Both the position numbers and the translations under genes were made by a program. DNA of 64,000 nucleotides, from positions 381,158-445,157 of the forward strand of contig JH720294.1 in assembly GCA_000231825.2 (NCBI GenBank), given 5' to 3'. This document shows positions 1-12,110 of this stretch, piece after piece. The notes under the pieces were generated by a model, which was given only the letters and a program-made list of their open reading frames with translations, searched no databases and was not told where the DNA came from. Source of the stretch: Tetrahymena elliotti 4EA. Its lineage: Eukaryota; Ciliophora; Oligohymenophorea; Hymenostomatida; Tetrahymenidae. Each line of letters opens with the position of its first letter. Positions within the stretch are counted from its first letter, which is position 1.

Positions 1-866
1 AGATAATAAACTAAATAATAGATCTAAAAACTAAGTATGAGTGGAGAGATATAGCTATACTAAGTCCTAGAAATAGAGACTTACATAATATTGAATAATT
101 TTTGGTAAGACAAAATAAATTAGCAAAAGAATAGGCTGATTAAGAATCATAAAATAAAAAAGAAATCCCATACATCTTTTTAAAAAAAAATATTTATAAA
201 AAAAATAAACAATCTGAAGAAGAGAGTGATGAAAATAAAAACCATCTAACTCTTGGTACTTTTCATTCCTCTAAGGGTTTAGAATGGTAAGTAGTCTTCA
301 TCATAGGGATTAATGATTAGCTTTTCCCAGAAGGCTTCATCAATAAAACATATAGTTTAAATTTGGAATAGAAGAACAAAGAATGCTTAAGATTATTCTA
401 TGTAGCATGTACAAGAGCTAAAAGTGAGCTATACTTTTCATTTATCAATTAATCTAATAATAATAAAAAATTCGTAAAATTTTAAATCAATCAATTTTAA
501 TTTAAACCTTTTTTAATTTGTAGATTTGTAGATATTTTTACTAAATCAAAGAAAGTTGTTTTGAATAATGTGAAGACTTTTAAACATCTTTAATTGTATC
601 TTCTAATTAACGCAGTAGTTTGTTTTTTCACCTAAATTACTCAATTATTTAAATATTGTAATAATAGTTAATTAGATAAAATATACCAACAATGAATTTT
701 TAAGTGCTATTACATCAGACTTTGATGAAGAAGATTATAGGAGAGCTAATGAATATATTCAGTATTTAGTTTTGGAAGAAAATTTTTTAGGGGAAAAAGT
801 AACTTATAATGAAGCAGATCTAAAATAACAGAATCTTTATGAAGAATTATTTTGTTACATAGATTT
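1..866 (+). CDS. UvrD/PcrA-type superfamily 1 DNA helicase, C-terminal part (5' truncated by window)
   Basis: Read from base 3 with TAA/TAG as Gln. The first ~155 codons carry the helicase domain 2 signature: WRDIAILSPRNRDLHNIEQF (motif IV region), TFHSSKGLEWQVVFIIG (motif V), and LRLFYVACTRAK (motif VI, with the arginine finger) near 390-425. UvrD/PcrA/Srs2 proteins use these motifs to couple ATP hydrolysis to 3'-5' unwinding of DNA. ATP-binding motifs I-III would lie before base 1. After about 473 the frame changes. A plausible intron starts with GTAAAATT at 474 and ends with TTTGTAG at 523. A further acidic exon segment can be read around 670-866. The exact splice sites and the end of the protein are unresolved, and the Gln-rich ORF that follows may be its C-terminal tail. 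Family assignment is firm; exon structure is tentative. Confidence 0.75.
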
Positions 867-1004
867 GTAAACAGTTATTTTTTTAGTTTATTTGATCTAT
901 TTAGGTCATAGGTTTAATTTTTTAAACAATTTTGATAATTTTCTTTAGAGAAACAAAATATATTCTGAAAATTACATTTACTTAAAAATAGATTCTTATA
1001 AAAA

Positions 1005-3242
1005 ATGGTAGCCTCAGAATTTTCTTTAGTGGAAGGACAAAGATGTCAAATTGCCGAGGAAATACTTTTTCCGATGTATTGGACTGGAGAAGAAAAAAAA
1101 GTTTTTCAGTAATATTAAAATTTCTTCGTAAATGAAATTTAACAAATAAAGAATCAACAAGATATAGAAAACTATTTCACTAAAATAAATAAATCATAAT
1201 AAAATATTTCTGCTGAAGATGAGAAACATTTTTCAAAAATTTATAAAAAAATTAAAAAATTTATGATTGAAAAAGAAATTACATCAAAGTAAATATCTCA
1301 CTAATTTCGTTCTAAAAAATACTTTCCTGCAGATTTTGATGAAAATTAATTTTATGAAAGTTATAAAAAATTTTCAGAAAATAAAAAAATTCTTCTAGAA
1401 ACATAGACAGAAGCGTAGCGCAAATAAGTTGCATTTATATATAAGACTAGTAAACTAAGGATGCTTAAAAAAGGTCTTAAAAAATCTCTATATAGAAATG
1501 ATATTAATATACTGCATTCATTTGCTTTGAAAAATAATGTAGAATATTTCTTGAAATATCTAAAAGAATTAGACAATAAAGACTATGAAAGAAAAGTAAA
1601 TAAACATGAAAAATATTTTGTTGAAATCAAAAAACAAGTAAAAGAAGATAAATTGAATGGAGTTATTGATTTCCTATTCGGCAACAGAATGTTTTAATTT
1701 TTCTATCGATTCCCTGATTAATATGAATCTATTTCACTTTAGCAAATACTTTAAGTAATAATACATTAATAGTCTCTCTATATTAATTTTATTATATTTT
1801 AATATAAGGCTTTGGCTCTAGCATTTATGCTTATAAATCAAGGATAAGATATTTAATATATCGTTTTTTATAATATTTTGCATGATGAAAGGATTACTTA
1901 TTCTCTACAAAATTACAATCACAAAAAGGAAATAAAAAATGATATTTTGAATTTTTTAAAAGAAAAAGCTTCTTAATCTATCAAAAAATAAGATGAAAAT
2001 AATAAAAAATTTCACTAAAGCAAACAATTTAATTAAAATAATAAAGAAGGACCAAGAAAAAAAAATTCATAATTAGAAGAATTAGACATCAATTCAGAAA
2101 AATAATAGTAATTTATTAAAGATTTAAAAAATTAAAGGAAAGATGATAAGTTCCATACTAATTTCGAATTCCAGCACAATTAAAATTAAAAACCCAAATA
2201 TGAATAAAATTTAAATCTGTAATAAATGTAAAATATCTAATTTGATGATGAAAATTTAAATATTTCAAGAAATCTAGGTTTAAACTAAAAATTTAAGACA
2301 AATTTAGAAGACAACTTAAATCAAATGAAGCAGACAAGTATGTAGTAGTTCAATTATCAAGATTAAAAAAATCATTTTAATTAAAATTAATTCTTCTCAA
2401 AAATATATAGCAATTAAGAATCTTAAAAGAATTAAAGTTGGCTTAAAATATCTGATATTAGCAATGATTTAATGTATCCAAAATAACTATATAATAATAT
2501 GAATAATTAAAATTATTTGATAGAAAGATCAAATTTAAATTAACTAATTCCTTTAAGTTGGGTTGAAAATTATTAGGAATAATTTAAAAAAGAATTTATT
2601 AAAACTAATGATCCTTTACAATTTTATTCTATTTAAGAAAAGGTGCATGAGTAATCTTTATAAAAAATTAAATTAATCAAATAAAATGAGAAAGAATTTT
2701 AGGAACTATTATAAATTGAAAATGAGGCTTTGAATTCTAAACAAGAATTAATCTTAGAGTAATACAGTAATCAGATAAAATAAGCAGCCATGGATTCAAT
2801 TAACAATAGTGATTATGAACAAGGTTCTAAGCTATTAAATATTTTGAAGAAACTTCAAAAAAGATAATTTACTAAGGACGAGTTAAATGAGTTTATTTAA
2901 AATTAGTTAAGAAATTTTATTAATCGATAATAAATGGATAAAACATTATAAAAAATATCTTCAAACTCTATCAAAGCAAAAAATAACCATAACCATCAGC
3001 CTAAAGAATATTATCAATAATTTAATTAAGATGTTGATTACGAATAAGAATTTTTATAAGATTAATTCATCTAAAAAAAGCAAAAAAAAAATTATTGATA
3101 AAATAAAATTAATAAAGATAAAAATTAATAATGTAATAATATTTCTATAAATGTGTGCTTTATATGCAAATTATTCATAAATCTTGAGACTTAAAATATA
3201 GAGGTTGATATGGTTAGGCCCTGTTACCTAATTTTTAAATGA
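1005..3242 (+). CDS. Long Gln/Asn/Lys-rich ORF, possibly the tail of the upstream helicase
   Basis: A single open frame of about 745 codons runs from the ATG at 1005 to TGA at 3240-3242. It contains many TAA/TAG codons, which marks it as ciliate coding sequence. The first ~300 residues are charged and look folded, with helical stretches such as KHEKYFVEIKKQVKEDK. The rest is low-complexity Q/N/K-rich with coiled-coil-like runs. I recognise no domain. It lies in the same frame class as the first helicase exon (frame of base 3) and only 140 bp after an acidic helicase-side exon. It may therefore be the 3' exon of one large helicase gene, which would need an intron around 867-1000 that I could not place cleanly. 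It could equally be a separate gene starting at 1005. The 3' end is convergent with the minus-strand transporter. Confidence 0.5.
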
Positions 3243-3990
3243 GAAAGCAAAAAAAAATTGGTTTTTATGCACAAGCTAATGAGTCAGATTTCAAAAACCC
3301 CCCTTTTATAAATTATATTTAAACTAATCATAACAAACTTTTTTCAAATAAATTAAGCTTAAATATATTTTTAGTAAAAATTTGATAAAATAATTTTCTT
3401 TTTTTACTTCTAGTTTCAAAAAAAATACGATTATGATTCTTGTTAAATTTAGAATGGAAATTTTACTTCCTATTATTAAAAAAAATTTTACCAGTTCTCC
3501 AAATTTAGCTTCGAGTTATGTTGTTATGTGTTATTTATCTTTTACTAAGAAATTAAAATAAAATTTTTCTCAAGAGCGAGCTTTAGCTTTGATAATTTTA
3601 GATAAATTATTTTTCCTTTCACATCTACTCATAAAATCCTTCAGAACCTAATCTAGTTTTTGTCAGTCAATATATCATCAAAATAAAATAAATTAAATAG
3701 AGTGGATATCTCAAAGTAGAAATACACTTATGGATGAATATTTTTTTTAAATAATATTAAATTGAAATCTTTTAATAAAATTTGTGAAATAATATTTTGA
3801 ATCAAACAAATTATCTGAAAATTATTGAATACATTTGAAATTTATTTCTAAAATACAGAAAAAAATGAAAAAAAAAGTTAAACCATTTATATTTATTTAC
3901 TTTTTCTTATTTTGATTTTATATGGAATTCATGTTTTAAGTTTTAAAAATGCAAATAAATCCCTTAGACAGATCGAAATTTAATAGATTT
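3243..3990. other. Intergenic, convergent gene ends
   Basis: About 750 bp of AT-rich sequence between two 3' ends. No coding-like frame is seen. The stretch from about 3885 onward is the left end of the transporter tandem unit and recurs near 7125 and 8900. Confidence 0.6.
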
Positions 3991-5611
3991 TCAAAAGGAT
4001 TGAATACTGTCAGTACTTTTTTCTTCTTCTATAATTTCATCAATTATTTTTATTCCTCCTTCTTACATAGCATCTACCTTAGATCTGTTTAATTCAACTT
4101 TAAGGAATTTAACTAACAAAAGACAGATACCATATATCGAAATGCTGCTAATTTAAACTATCATTACCATCGTTTTGCTATCATCATCAAGCATAGCTGA
4201 AAATATAGTACCTAAAGTGAATCCAACTAGGTTAGAACCACCTAAGAGTAGCCCACTTGATACAGATTCCGATACAGGGTAAGCTGTCTCTGAAGCTAAC
4301 TCAAGAAAAATAGGAAAAACTTACATTGATACCAATCCTATGATCATATAAGGAATCATAATTAAAATACTATTTTCCACAGGTAAAAGGACTAAAGTCA
4401 ATGCTAGTCCAGTTATAGATCCTTTTTAAATAAAATAATAATATTTCCTATTAATTAAATTATTATCTATTATACCTATAATCCCAATAATTATAAAGAG
4501 TTTGAATTAAGGTTTTTTCTTAAATAATTTCCCACCAATTCCTGCTCCTATAGCACCAAATATGACCATGCTAACACCTGAAAAGCTGACTACATCACTC
4601 TCAAATCCATAAGGCTTGAACAAATAAGACATAGTGACTCCAAAAGTGTAAAGATTACCAGAAAAAAGTCCATAACAAGTAAAAATAATTATATAATTCT
4701 TACTTTTAATTAATTTTTTTATTGAAGAACTTGCATCTTCTCTTTATAAACTAGCTGTAAAACTTGGTGGAGTTTTTGGTTTTTCTTTAAATAACAGACA
4801 TCCAATTATAGCTAAAGCAGATGAAATAATTGCTTATATCATCATTAAATTATAGACTTTACTTCTTCCTTCTTTATAACCATTCTATTCATCTAATTTT
4901 GAATCATAGTCCTTCATCCATATACCAGGAAGTAAGCTACTTATCAACACAGTAATTAGAGTAAAAACCATTAAAATCTAAGTAACAGATTATCTTTATT
5001 TAAAAAGAAAATAAAATTTGTACTTTGAATACTTTTAAGAAGTAATATTTTTTAGGGTTTACCTTTTTTCAGTTCTAAACCATATCAAAGATAGTTTTGT
5101 AATCATAATTTGCACAAACGGTAAACCTATTCCCATCAAAATATGAGCTATTAAAACTATATAGTAATTTATATTTATTAAAATTCTTAACCACACAGCT
5201 ATTGTAATTAATGCGCTTGCCACATAAATACTTACACACAAACCAAACTTTTCTAAAATGTAACCTACTGGGAAAGTAAGAGGTAAAAATAAAATATTTT
5301 GCATCAACGAATTAAGACTAACTACAATAGGTTTAACATCATAGATATCTGATGTATTAGCACTTATTACATTAAATGTTCCTATTGAAAAAAAGTATGA
5401 GGCTATAACTAGAAGATACCCTATTAATGTAGTATATCTTTCAGGATATTCTTTATATTCTATTTAACAAGAAGCTTTTTCTTACTTTTCTTACACAAAC
5501 TACTCTTGTATAATTTATTTTTGATCCTACAAACGAATATTTTTTTAATTAAAAATGTGTTAAATAACTTCTTTATTGAGTTTATTTTATAAAATATTTT
5601 ACCTATTGCAT
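3991..5611 (-). CDS. MFS transporter, SLC49/FLVCR-like, copy A
   Basis: A 473-residue multi-pass membrane protein, reconstructed from four exons: 5611-5603, 5526-5063, 4993-4476 and 4421-3991. The lengths close exactly in frame. The start MQQ is the first ATG after an in-frame TGA. The first half has GYILEKFGLCVSIYVAS (loop 2-3, motif A-like) and WFRTEKR after TM4-5, typical of the FLVCR (SLC49) branch of the major facilitator superfamily. The second half has TFGVTMSYLFKPYG, a GAGIGGKLFKKKP loop, and FPIFLELASETAYPVSES near TM10-11. Characterised FLVCR proteins carry haem, choline or related small molecules; the substrate here cannot be told. The 54-bp third intron has 3' end AAAAAG, and its position is confirmed by a longer intron at the same place in the paralogue at 38420. 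The N-terminus is Gln-rich and cytosolic. Tandem with the pseudogene and copy C. Confidence 0.85.
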
Positions 5612-7406
5612 GGTAGGAAGATATCTTATTTATTCTTTTGGATTCTTGTATCAAAGTGCTATCTTGAGTTTCTTATTTGTTGGGTAAAAATAATGAAATA
5701 AAATGGATTTTTATTATTTTAAAATGTTTTTATTTCAAAGCAATAGTTTTTTTTTCAGGTCAAATTTTAAAGTAGTGTAGAATAAACCAAGCAGTTTTTA
5801 TAAAAAAATTAATTGAATTTATTTATATTTTCTTAAAATGAATATTTGGCTATTTAAAAATATTATCTCTCTGATATAATTTAAGTAGAGTCAGAATCTG
5901 ATTAGATAGCAGTTTACATGTAGACCAAAAAAATTTATGAGTTTTTCAGAAAATTAATACAAAATAGTGTAATTCATTCACAAACCTAATAAATTCTACA
6001 CAACCCTAATATTAAATGTAAAGAATAAATTTTTTTATGGATATTTTAAACAAATAAATATCTAAATAATGATATTTTTATAGGTTAATTAAAATGTAAA
6101 AAGAAAAAGTAAATAATAATTTGTAAGCATTAATTCAATTTTAAATTTATCTGATTAAATCTGAATCAAAGTAAAATCTAATTTCTCAAACATCTTTTTA
6201 AACATAGTAAATCGTTTTATCAATAAAATATCTAAAAATACTAATACAAGCTATTCAAAATAAATAAAAAACTAAAAAATGAATTCGCTTTAACTTTTTT
6301 TTCATTTTACCAATAATTTTTATTTAAGATTAGTTTCAAAAAATAAAATATTTTAAAAACACATGAATAAATTAAGGGTGAAAGATACAAATTAAAATCC
6401 TTATTTTTATTTTTATTCTCATCTTATGGAAAACTTTTAGTTTAAAAAATATTTACTATTTAACAAAACTAAATAATATTTTACAAATTTTTAAATATTT
6501 CACTTCGAAAAATGATAAAGTTGAAAATAAATTTTATCAAATGAACAGAGAGTAAACTATTTTTAACACTAAATTCTAAAATGAAAATCATTTCTAATAA
6601 TCATATTGAATTTATCTATATTTAAATAAATAGATTTTTTTCATTAAAGTGTAAATGTAAGTTTAGATTTTTGAAACTTTTATTTCTGCTCATAAAGACG
6701 TTCTAAATTATGTATTGATATCTAAAATTTATCTAATTTTAATTAATTAAATTGAATTTCATCTAAAAAAGTATTTGAAATGACTCATTTAAATTATAAA
6801 TTAAATATCTTCAATAAAACCTTTTTATAAAAAAGAATGAAAAAACTTGTTCATTCTAAAACAAATGAAAATATTATTAAAATGAGGGTTTACCAATTTC
6901 ATCCTATGATAAAGCTTTTCTACTAATTTTGTGAATTTCAATCGAATTTTCTTTTTTATCAGAAAAAGTTTTTTTTTTTTGAAGAACTAAATATTAAATT
7001 TGATCTTGAAATAAATATGATATTTTAATTATTTTTTATCAAAACGATCAAAAAATATACATTTTAAAAATAATTTTTTATTTAGAATTAAGCCAGCCAT
7101 TCAAAAACACAGCAATCCAAATGCCTAATACCCATTTATTCTTATTTACTTTTTCTTATTTTGATTTTATATGAAATTCATGTTTTCTTGTGTATTATTT
7201 TGTAAGTTTTTTTTCAAATAAACATTTTATTTTTAATTTAATTGGATTTGTGAAATTCATACATTAAAATGTTAGACAGGTCAAAATTTAATAGAGGAGA
7301 TAATAATTTATTTAACTTAAATTCAAGTTTGCTGACTAAAATATTAAAAAATATATAGTTACATTTACTATTATTAATTTAATATAAAGCTAACATTTAT
7401 TGATTT
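5612..7406. other. Spacer of the transporter tandem array
   Basis: Upstream flank of copy A plus the downstream flank of the pseudogene copy. Blocks are shared with the corresponding flanks of the other copies, for example the sequence around 7130-7190 compared with 3885-3945. No coding-like frame seen; many homopolymer runs. Confidence 0.55.
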
Positions 7407-8098
7407 TCAAGAGGTTTGAATACTGTAAGTATTTTTTTCTTCTTCTATATTCTCATCAATTATTTTGATTCCTATTTCTTACTTAGCATCTACTTTAGTT
7501 CTATTTAATTCTATTTTAAGGATTTTAACTAACAAAATACAGATGGCAAATATAGAAATACTACTAATTTAAACTATTATTACCATAGCTTTGCTACCAT
7601 AATCAAGCATACCTGAATATATAGTACCTAAACTCAAGAAAAATGGGAAAAGCTTACATTGATACCAATCCTATAATCATATAAGGAATCGTAATTAAAA
7701 TACTATTTTCCAAAGGAAAAATAACTAAAGTCAATGCTAATCCAGTTATAGATCCTTTTTAAATAAAATAATAATAATTTTTATAAGTTAAAATTATTTT
7801 TTTTATTTTACCTAGAGTCCAATTATAATAAAAAGTTTAAATTTAGGTTTTGTCTTAAATAATTTTCCACCAATTCCTGCTCCTAAAGCACCAAATAAGA
7901 CCATACTAACTCCTGGAAAGCTTACTACATCACTCTCAAATCCATAAGGCTTTAATAAATAAGACATAGTGACTCCAAAAATGTAAAAATTACCACAAAA
8001 AAATCCATAGAATTTTATTTCACTATTTTTTTTAACTTTAAATAAGCCTATTTTATTTTATATTTTGTTAGATATTTACCTTTTTCATGAAATGTCTT
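7407..8098 (-). pseudogene. SLC49/FLVCR-like MFS transporter, copy B, internally deleted
   Basis: The remnant matches the second half of copies A and C (SYLLKPYG, ALGAGIGGKLFK, then ITGLALTL) and the C-terminal tail down to TGA at 7407-7409. Two lesions are visible. First, an 83-bp deletion relative to copy A (A bases 4217-4299), with 2 bp of junction microhomology, falls at about 7634. It removes the segment from LASETAYPVSES to GSNLVG and shifts the frame into TGA. Second, everything between exon 1 (ATG at 8098, followed directly by a GTAAAT donor) and the middle of exon 3 is missing: most of intron 1, all of exon 2 (TM1-5), intron 2 and the start of exon 3. The flanks still align with those of A and C, so this is a decayed tandem copy. 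It cannot make a functional transporter. Confidence 0.85.
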
Positions 8099-9163
8099 AT
8101 TTTTATTTTTTAGAATTATTGTATCTACTCACAGCTATCAGTCAGTATCTTATTTGTTGGGTGAAATAAAATTTATTTTAATGATTTTAATATGTTTTTA
8201 TTTCAAAGCAGTATTTTTTTTAAGTCAAACTTTACAATAATATAGAACGACTGAGAATCAAGCAGCTTTTAAAATTATTGAATTTATTTATATTATCTTA
8301 AAACGAATACATTGCTATTTAATAATATTATCACCCTAATATAATTTAAATAAAATTCTAATGTCATTTGATATCAGTTTCAGTGTAGCTTAAAACATAA
8401 GAGTTTAAAAAAAAATTAATGCAAATTAGTGTAATCAACAAACCTAATAAATTCTTAATTTTTTAATTATTAAAATGTAAAGAATGACTTTTTTTGTGGA
8501 TATTTTTTGATTGAAAATGAGTAAATTGACAGTATAAACAAATCAAATAATAGTTTTTTAGTTTATCAAAAAGAAAAAGCAAAGAATTCAAGTAAGCAAG
8601 AAGTATTTTTTGAATTTTAAATTTATCTGATTATATTCATTCAAAGTATAGTCAAAATGCTCAAACATTTTTAAAAAAATATTACATAATTTTGCCATAA
8701 AAAATAACTAAATATACCAACAAAGGCTAAACAAAATCAATAAAAAGTTATATGAATGAATGACTTGATTTTAGCTTTTCATTTTGCCAAGAATGTTGAT
8801 TTAAATTAAGATACTTTAGGAATATAATAGAATATGGCAAGGATGAATGTTGACATTTAGTACTTCCAATCCTATGTTAAAGTTAATTTCTTAAAAAGAT
8901 CAATACTACATACTTTTCCTTAATTTGATTTTGTATGAACATTGATACTTTCTTATATATTATTATTAAAATTGCTTTTTTGATAAAAAAGTATGATTAA
9001 TTACCAACTTACCTTAAAATGCAAATAAAATCCCTTAGACAAATCGAAATTTAATAGAGGTTATTAAAATTTACTAAATTTAAATTAAATTTGCATACTA
9101 AAACATTTTATAAAAATATAGCCACATTTACTATTATTAGTTTGAAAAAAAGCTTACATTTAT
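8099..9163. other. Spacer of the transporter tandem array
   Basis: AT-rich flank between the pseudogene and copy C. It includes the upstream region of copy B, which still aligns with the upstream regions of A and C (for example around 8130-8170 compared with 5650-5690), and the 3' flank of copy C. No gene seen. Confidence 0.55.
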
Positions 9164-10913
9164 TCATTTTCTCTAAAATTAGATAATTTAATTACTTTTT
9201 TCTACACTATTCTAATCAATTATTTATATTTCTTAAGCAGCATCTAACTTTGATCTATTTAATTCTATTTTAAGGAATTTAACTAAAAAAATGCAGACAC
9301 CGATTATTGAAATACTACTAATTTAAACTATTATTACCATAGTTTTGCTAACATCATCAAGCATAGCTGAATATATTGTACCTAAAATAAATCCAACTAG
9401 GTTAGCACCACCTAAGAGTAACCCACTAGAAACAGATTCTGATACAGGGTAAGCTGTCTCTGAAGCTAACTCAAGAAAAATAGGAAAAGCTTACATTGAT
9501 GATAATCCTATGATCATATAAGGAATCATAATCAAAATACCATTTTCCAAAGGTAAAAAGATTAAAGTTAATGTTAATCCAGTGATCGATCCTTTTTAAA
9601 CAAAATAACAATATTTATTATAAGTTAAAATTATTTTTATTATACCTATAATCCCAATAATAATAAAAAGTTTATATTCAGGTTTTATTTTAAAAAATTT
9701 TCCACCAATTCCTGCTCCTAAAACACCAAACAAGACCATGCTCACCCCTGATAAGCTTACTACATCACTCTCAAGCCCATAAGGTTTGAATAAATAAGAC
9801 ATAGTGACTCCAAAAGTATAAAAGTTACCACAAAAAAGCCCATAACAAATCAAAAGAATTAGAAAATTCTTATTTTTAATTAAGATTTTCATAGAAGAGC
9901 TAAGATCTTCTCTTTATTAAGTAGCTGTAAAACTTGGTGGGGTTTTTGGTTTTTCTTTAAATAACAGACATCCAATGATAGCTAAAACTGATGAAACTAT
10001 TGCTTCTATTATCATTAAATCAAAGACTTTACTTCTTCCTTCTTTATAATCATTCAATTCATCTAATTCTGAATCATAGCCCTTCATCCACATACCAGGA
10101 AGTAAGCTACTTATCAGCACAGTCATCAAAGTAGCAACCATTAAAATTTAAGTTACAACTTATCTTTATTAAAAAAATTATAATACTTTAATAATAAATT
10201 TATATTCTGAATACTACTTTAAAGAAGTAATATTTTTGAAGGTTTACCTTTTTTCAGTTCTAAACCATACCAAAGGTAGTTTTGTAATCATACTTTGAAC
10301 AAATGGAATGCCTATTCCCATCAAAATATGACCTATTAAAACTGTATAGTAAGTTACATTTATTAAAATTCTTAACCAAACACCTATAATAACTAATGTG
10401 CTTGCCACAAAAATACTTGCACGCAAACCAAACTTTTCTAAAATGTAACCTACTGGGAAAGTAAGAGGTAAAAATAAAATATTTTGCATCAAAGAATTAA
10501 GATTGACTACAACAGGTTTAACATCATAGATATCAGATACTTTAGCGCTTATTACATTAAATGTTCCTATTGAAAAAAAATATGAGACTATAACTAGAAG
10601 ATAGCCTATTAATGTAGTATATCTTTCAGGATATTCTTTGTATTCTGTCTAAGAAGAAGCTTTCTCTAAGTTTTCTTACACCAATGCTACTTGTATAATT
10701 TATTTTTAATCCTATTCATCAACATTTTTTTAAAAAGAAATGTGTTAAATAACTTCATTGAAATACTTTAATGAGAAAATGAAGGATGAATATATTGAAA
10801 ATTAAAATATTTAATAGGATTTATTTTAAATGTTTTAAATTAATCTTATTAAGCTGATTTAAATTTAAATGAGCATATTTTGTTTTAATATTTTATAAAC
10901 ATACCTATTGCAT
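9164..10913 (-). CDS. MFS transporter, SLC49/FLVCR-like, copy C
   Basis: An intact tandem paralogue of copy A with the same four-exon plan. Exon 1 is only ATG CAA TAG (10913-10905), followed by a ~180-bp intron ending GAATAG near 10716. Key segments: GYILEKFGLRASIFVAS, WFRTEKR before intron 2, TFGVTMSYLFKPYG, GAGIGGKFFKIKP, and FPIFLELASETAYPVSES. The C-terminal tail differs from A and ends in FQRK at TGA 9164-9166. It has the expected ~12 membrane segments of an MFS carrier, placed by homology with FLVCR-type proteins; the substrate is unknown. Intron 2 ends AATAAAG and intron 3 ends TTTAAAAAG, matching copy A. A and C are very similar in sequence, so the duplication is recent relative to the copy at 38420. 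Confidence 0.85.
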
Positions 10914-12110
10914 GAAAAGAAGATATGAGAGTCAAGTAATTTTTATCAAATATTTTTTGAATTTATTTATATTTTTTTGAAGTGAATTCATGACTATTTA
11001 AAGATATTATCATCCTGATATTTAAGTAAAACTATATTCTCATTTGGTAGCAGTTTGCATGTTGCTTAAAAATTAAGAAAATGATTACAAAACAATTAAA
11101 TTACCTACATTTTTAATTACTGAATGTAAAGAATTGCTTTTTTTTGTGGATATTTTTTGATAGAAAGCTGAGTAAATTGACAATATAAACAAATAAATTA
11201 TTAAACAAAACAATTCTAATAGACTAATTAAAAAATGTAAATAGGAAATGTAAAAAATTAATTAGTAAGTACTTTTCGAATTCAAAAATTAATCTGATTA
11301 TATCTATATCAAAGTAAAATTAAATTTTTATAACATATTTTCAAGAATATTGCAGAATTTTAACAAAAAATAGCTAAATGTACGAACAGAAACTTAACAA
11401 AATCAACAAAAAATTATATTAATGAATTGATTTTAATTTTTCATTTTATTAATTATGTTTATTTAAGATTTATTCAAAAAATAAATATTTCCAAAATATG
11501 TAAATTAATTTATTTTCACACAATTCAAAACATTTTATTTGATAAAGTTTAAGAAAATAAAATTGTTTTTTACAAATTTTCAAATATTTTATTTGAGAAA
11601 ATTATGTTTTAAAATTTAAAATAATATCTAATAACTTAAAGAAAATTTATTTTATTTAAAAAATACTATTCATTGAATTAGATAAATAAATGATAGAATT
11701 AAATTTGTTTGTGTTTTATATTTTGTTTAGAATATATTTTTAACAAATAAATAAAAGCTCAAATAGAGATTTTCATAAATTGTCAAGTAAAATATTAGCA
11801 AGAATATTTGTTTTCAATAAATTAGATTGAAAGAATTAGCTTATTAAATCGCCTATAAGTTAATGTTTTTTTGTGAGTTTTATAATATGAGTAGATTAAG
11901 ATTTTTGTGGCGGTAAATAGGTATATTCATAATTTGAATTTATAAAAATGAATTTGAAAATTGTTTGCAAAATTTATTTGTTTTTAAATTTAGAATCTTA
12001 TTAAACCAAGTAAAAATATTAATCAAAAGTAGATATAATTACTTAGCATAGCAAACACAATTTTTAGGAGTTGCTGATAGAAATTAAAAGTTGATTCTTA
12101 AAAGATTTAA
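10914..12110. other. Intergenic, divergent promoters
   Basis: About 1.2 kb between the 5' end of transporter copy C (minus) and the kleisin gene (plus). The left half belongs to the transporter unit. Nothing coding-like is seen. Both promoters must lie here, but no motif can be named. Confidence 0.5.

Larger units (their letters stand above)
3885..11650. repeat. Tandem triplication of a transporter gene with its flanks
   Basis: Three head-to-tail units, starting near 3885, 7125 and 8900, each contain a transporter copy plus its 5' and 3' flanking DNA. Shared flank landmarks include the block at 3895-3945 / 7147-7190 and the block at 8498-8530 / 11148-11180. Unit A lacks ~100 bp just 3' of the stop codon that B and C keep. 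Unit B is short because of the internal gene deletions. Boundaries are approximate. Confidence 0.7.

Noticed and set aside
5460..5654. Minus-strand ORF starting MIQESKRI
   Set aside because: It spans intron 1 of transporter copy A in a different frame; the true start is the mini-exon ATG at 5611.
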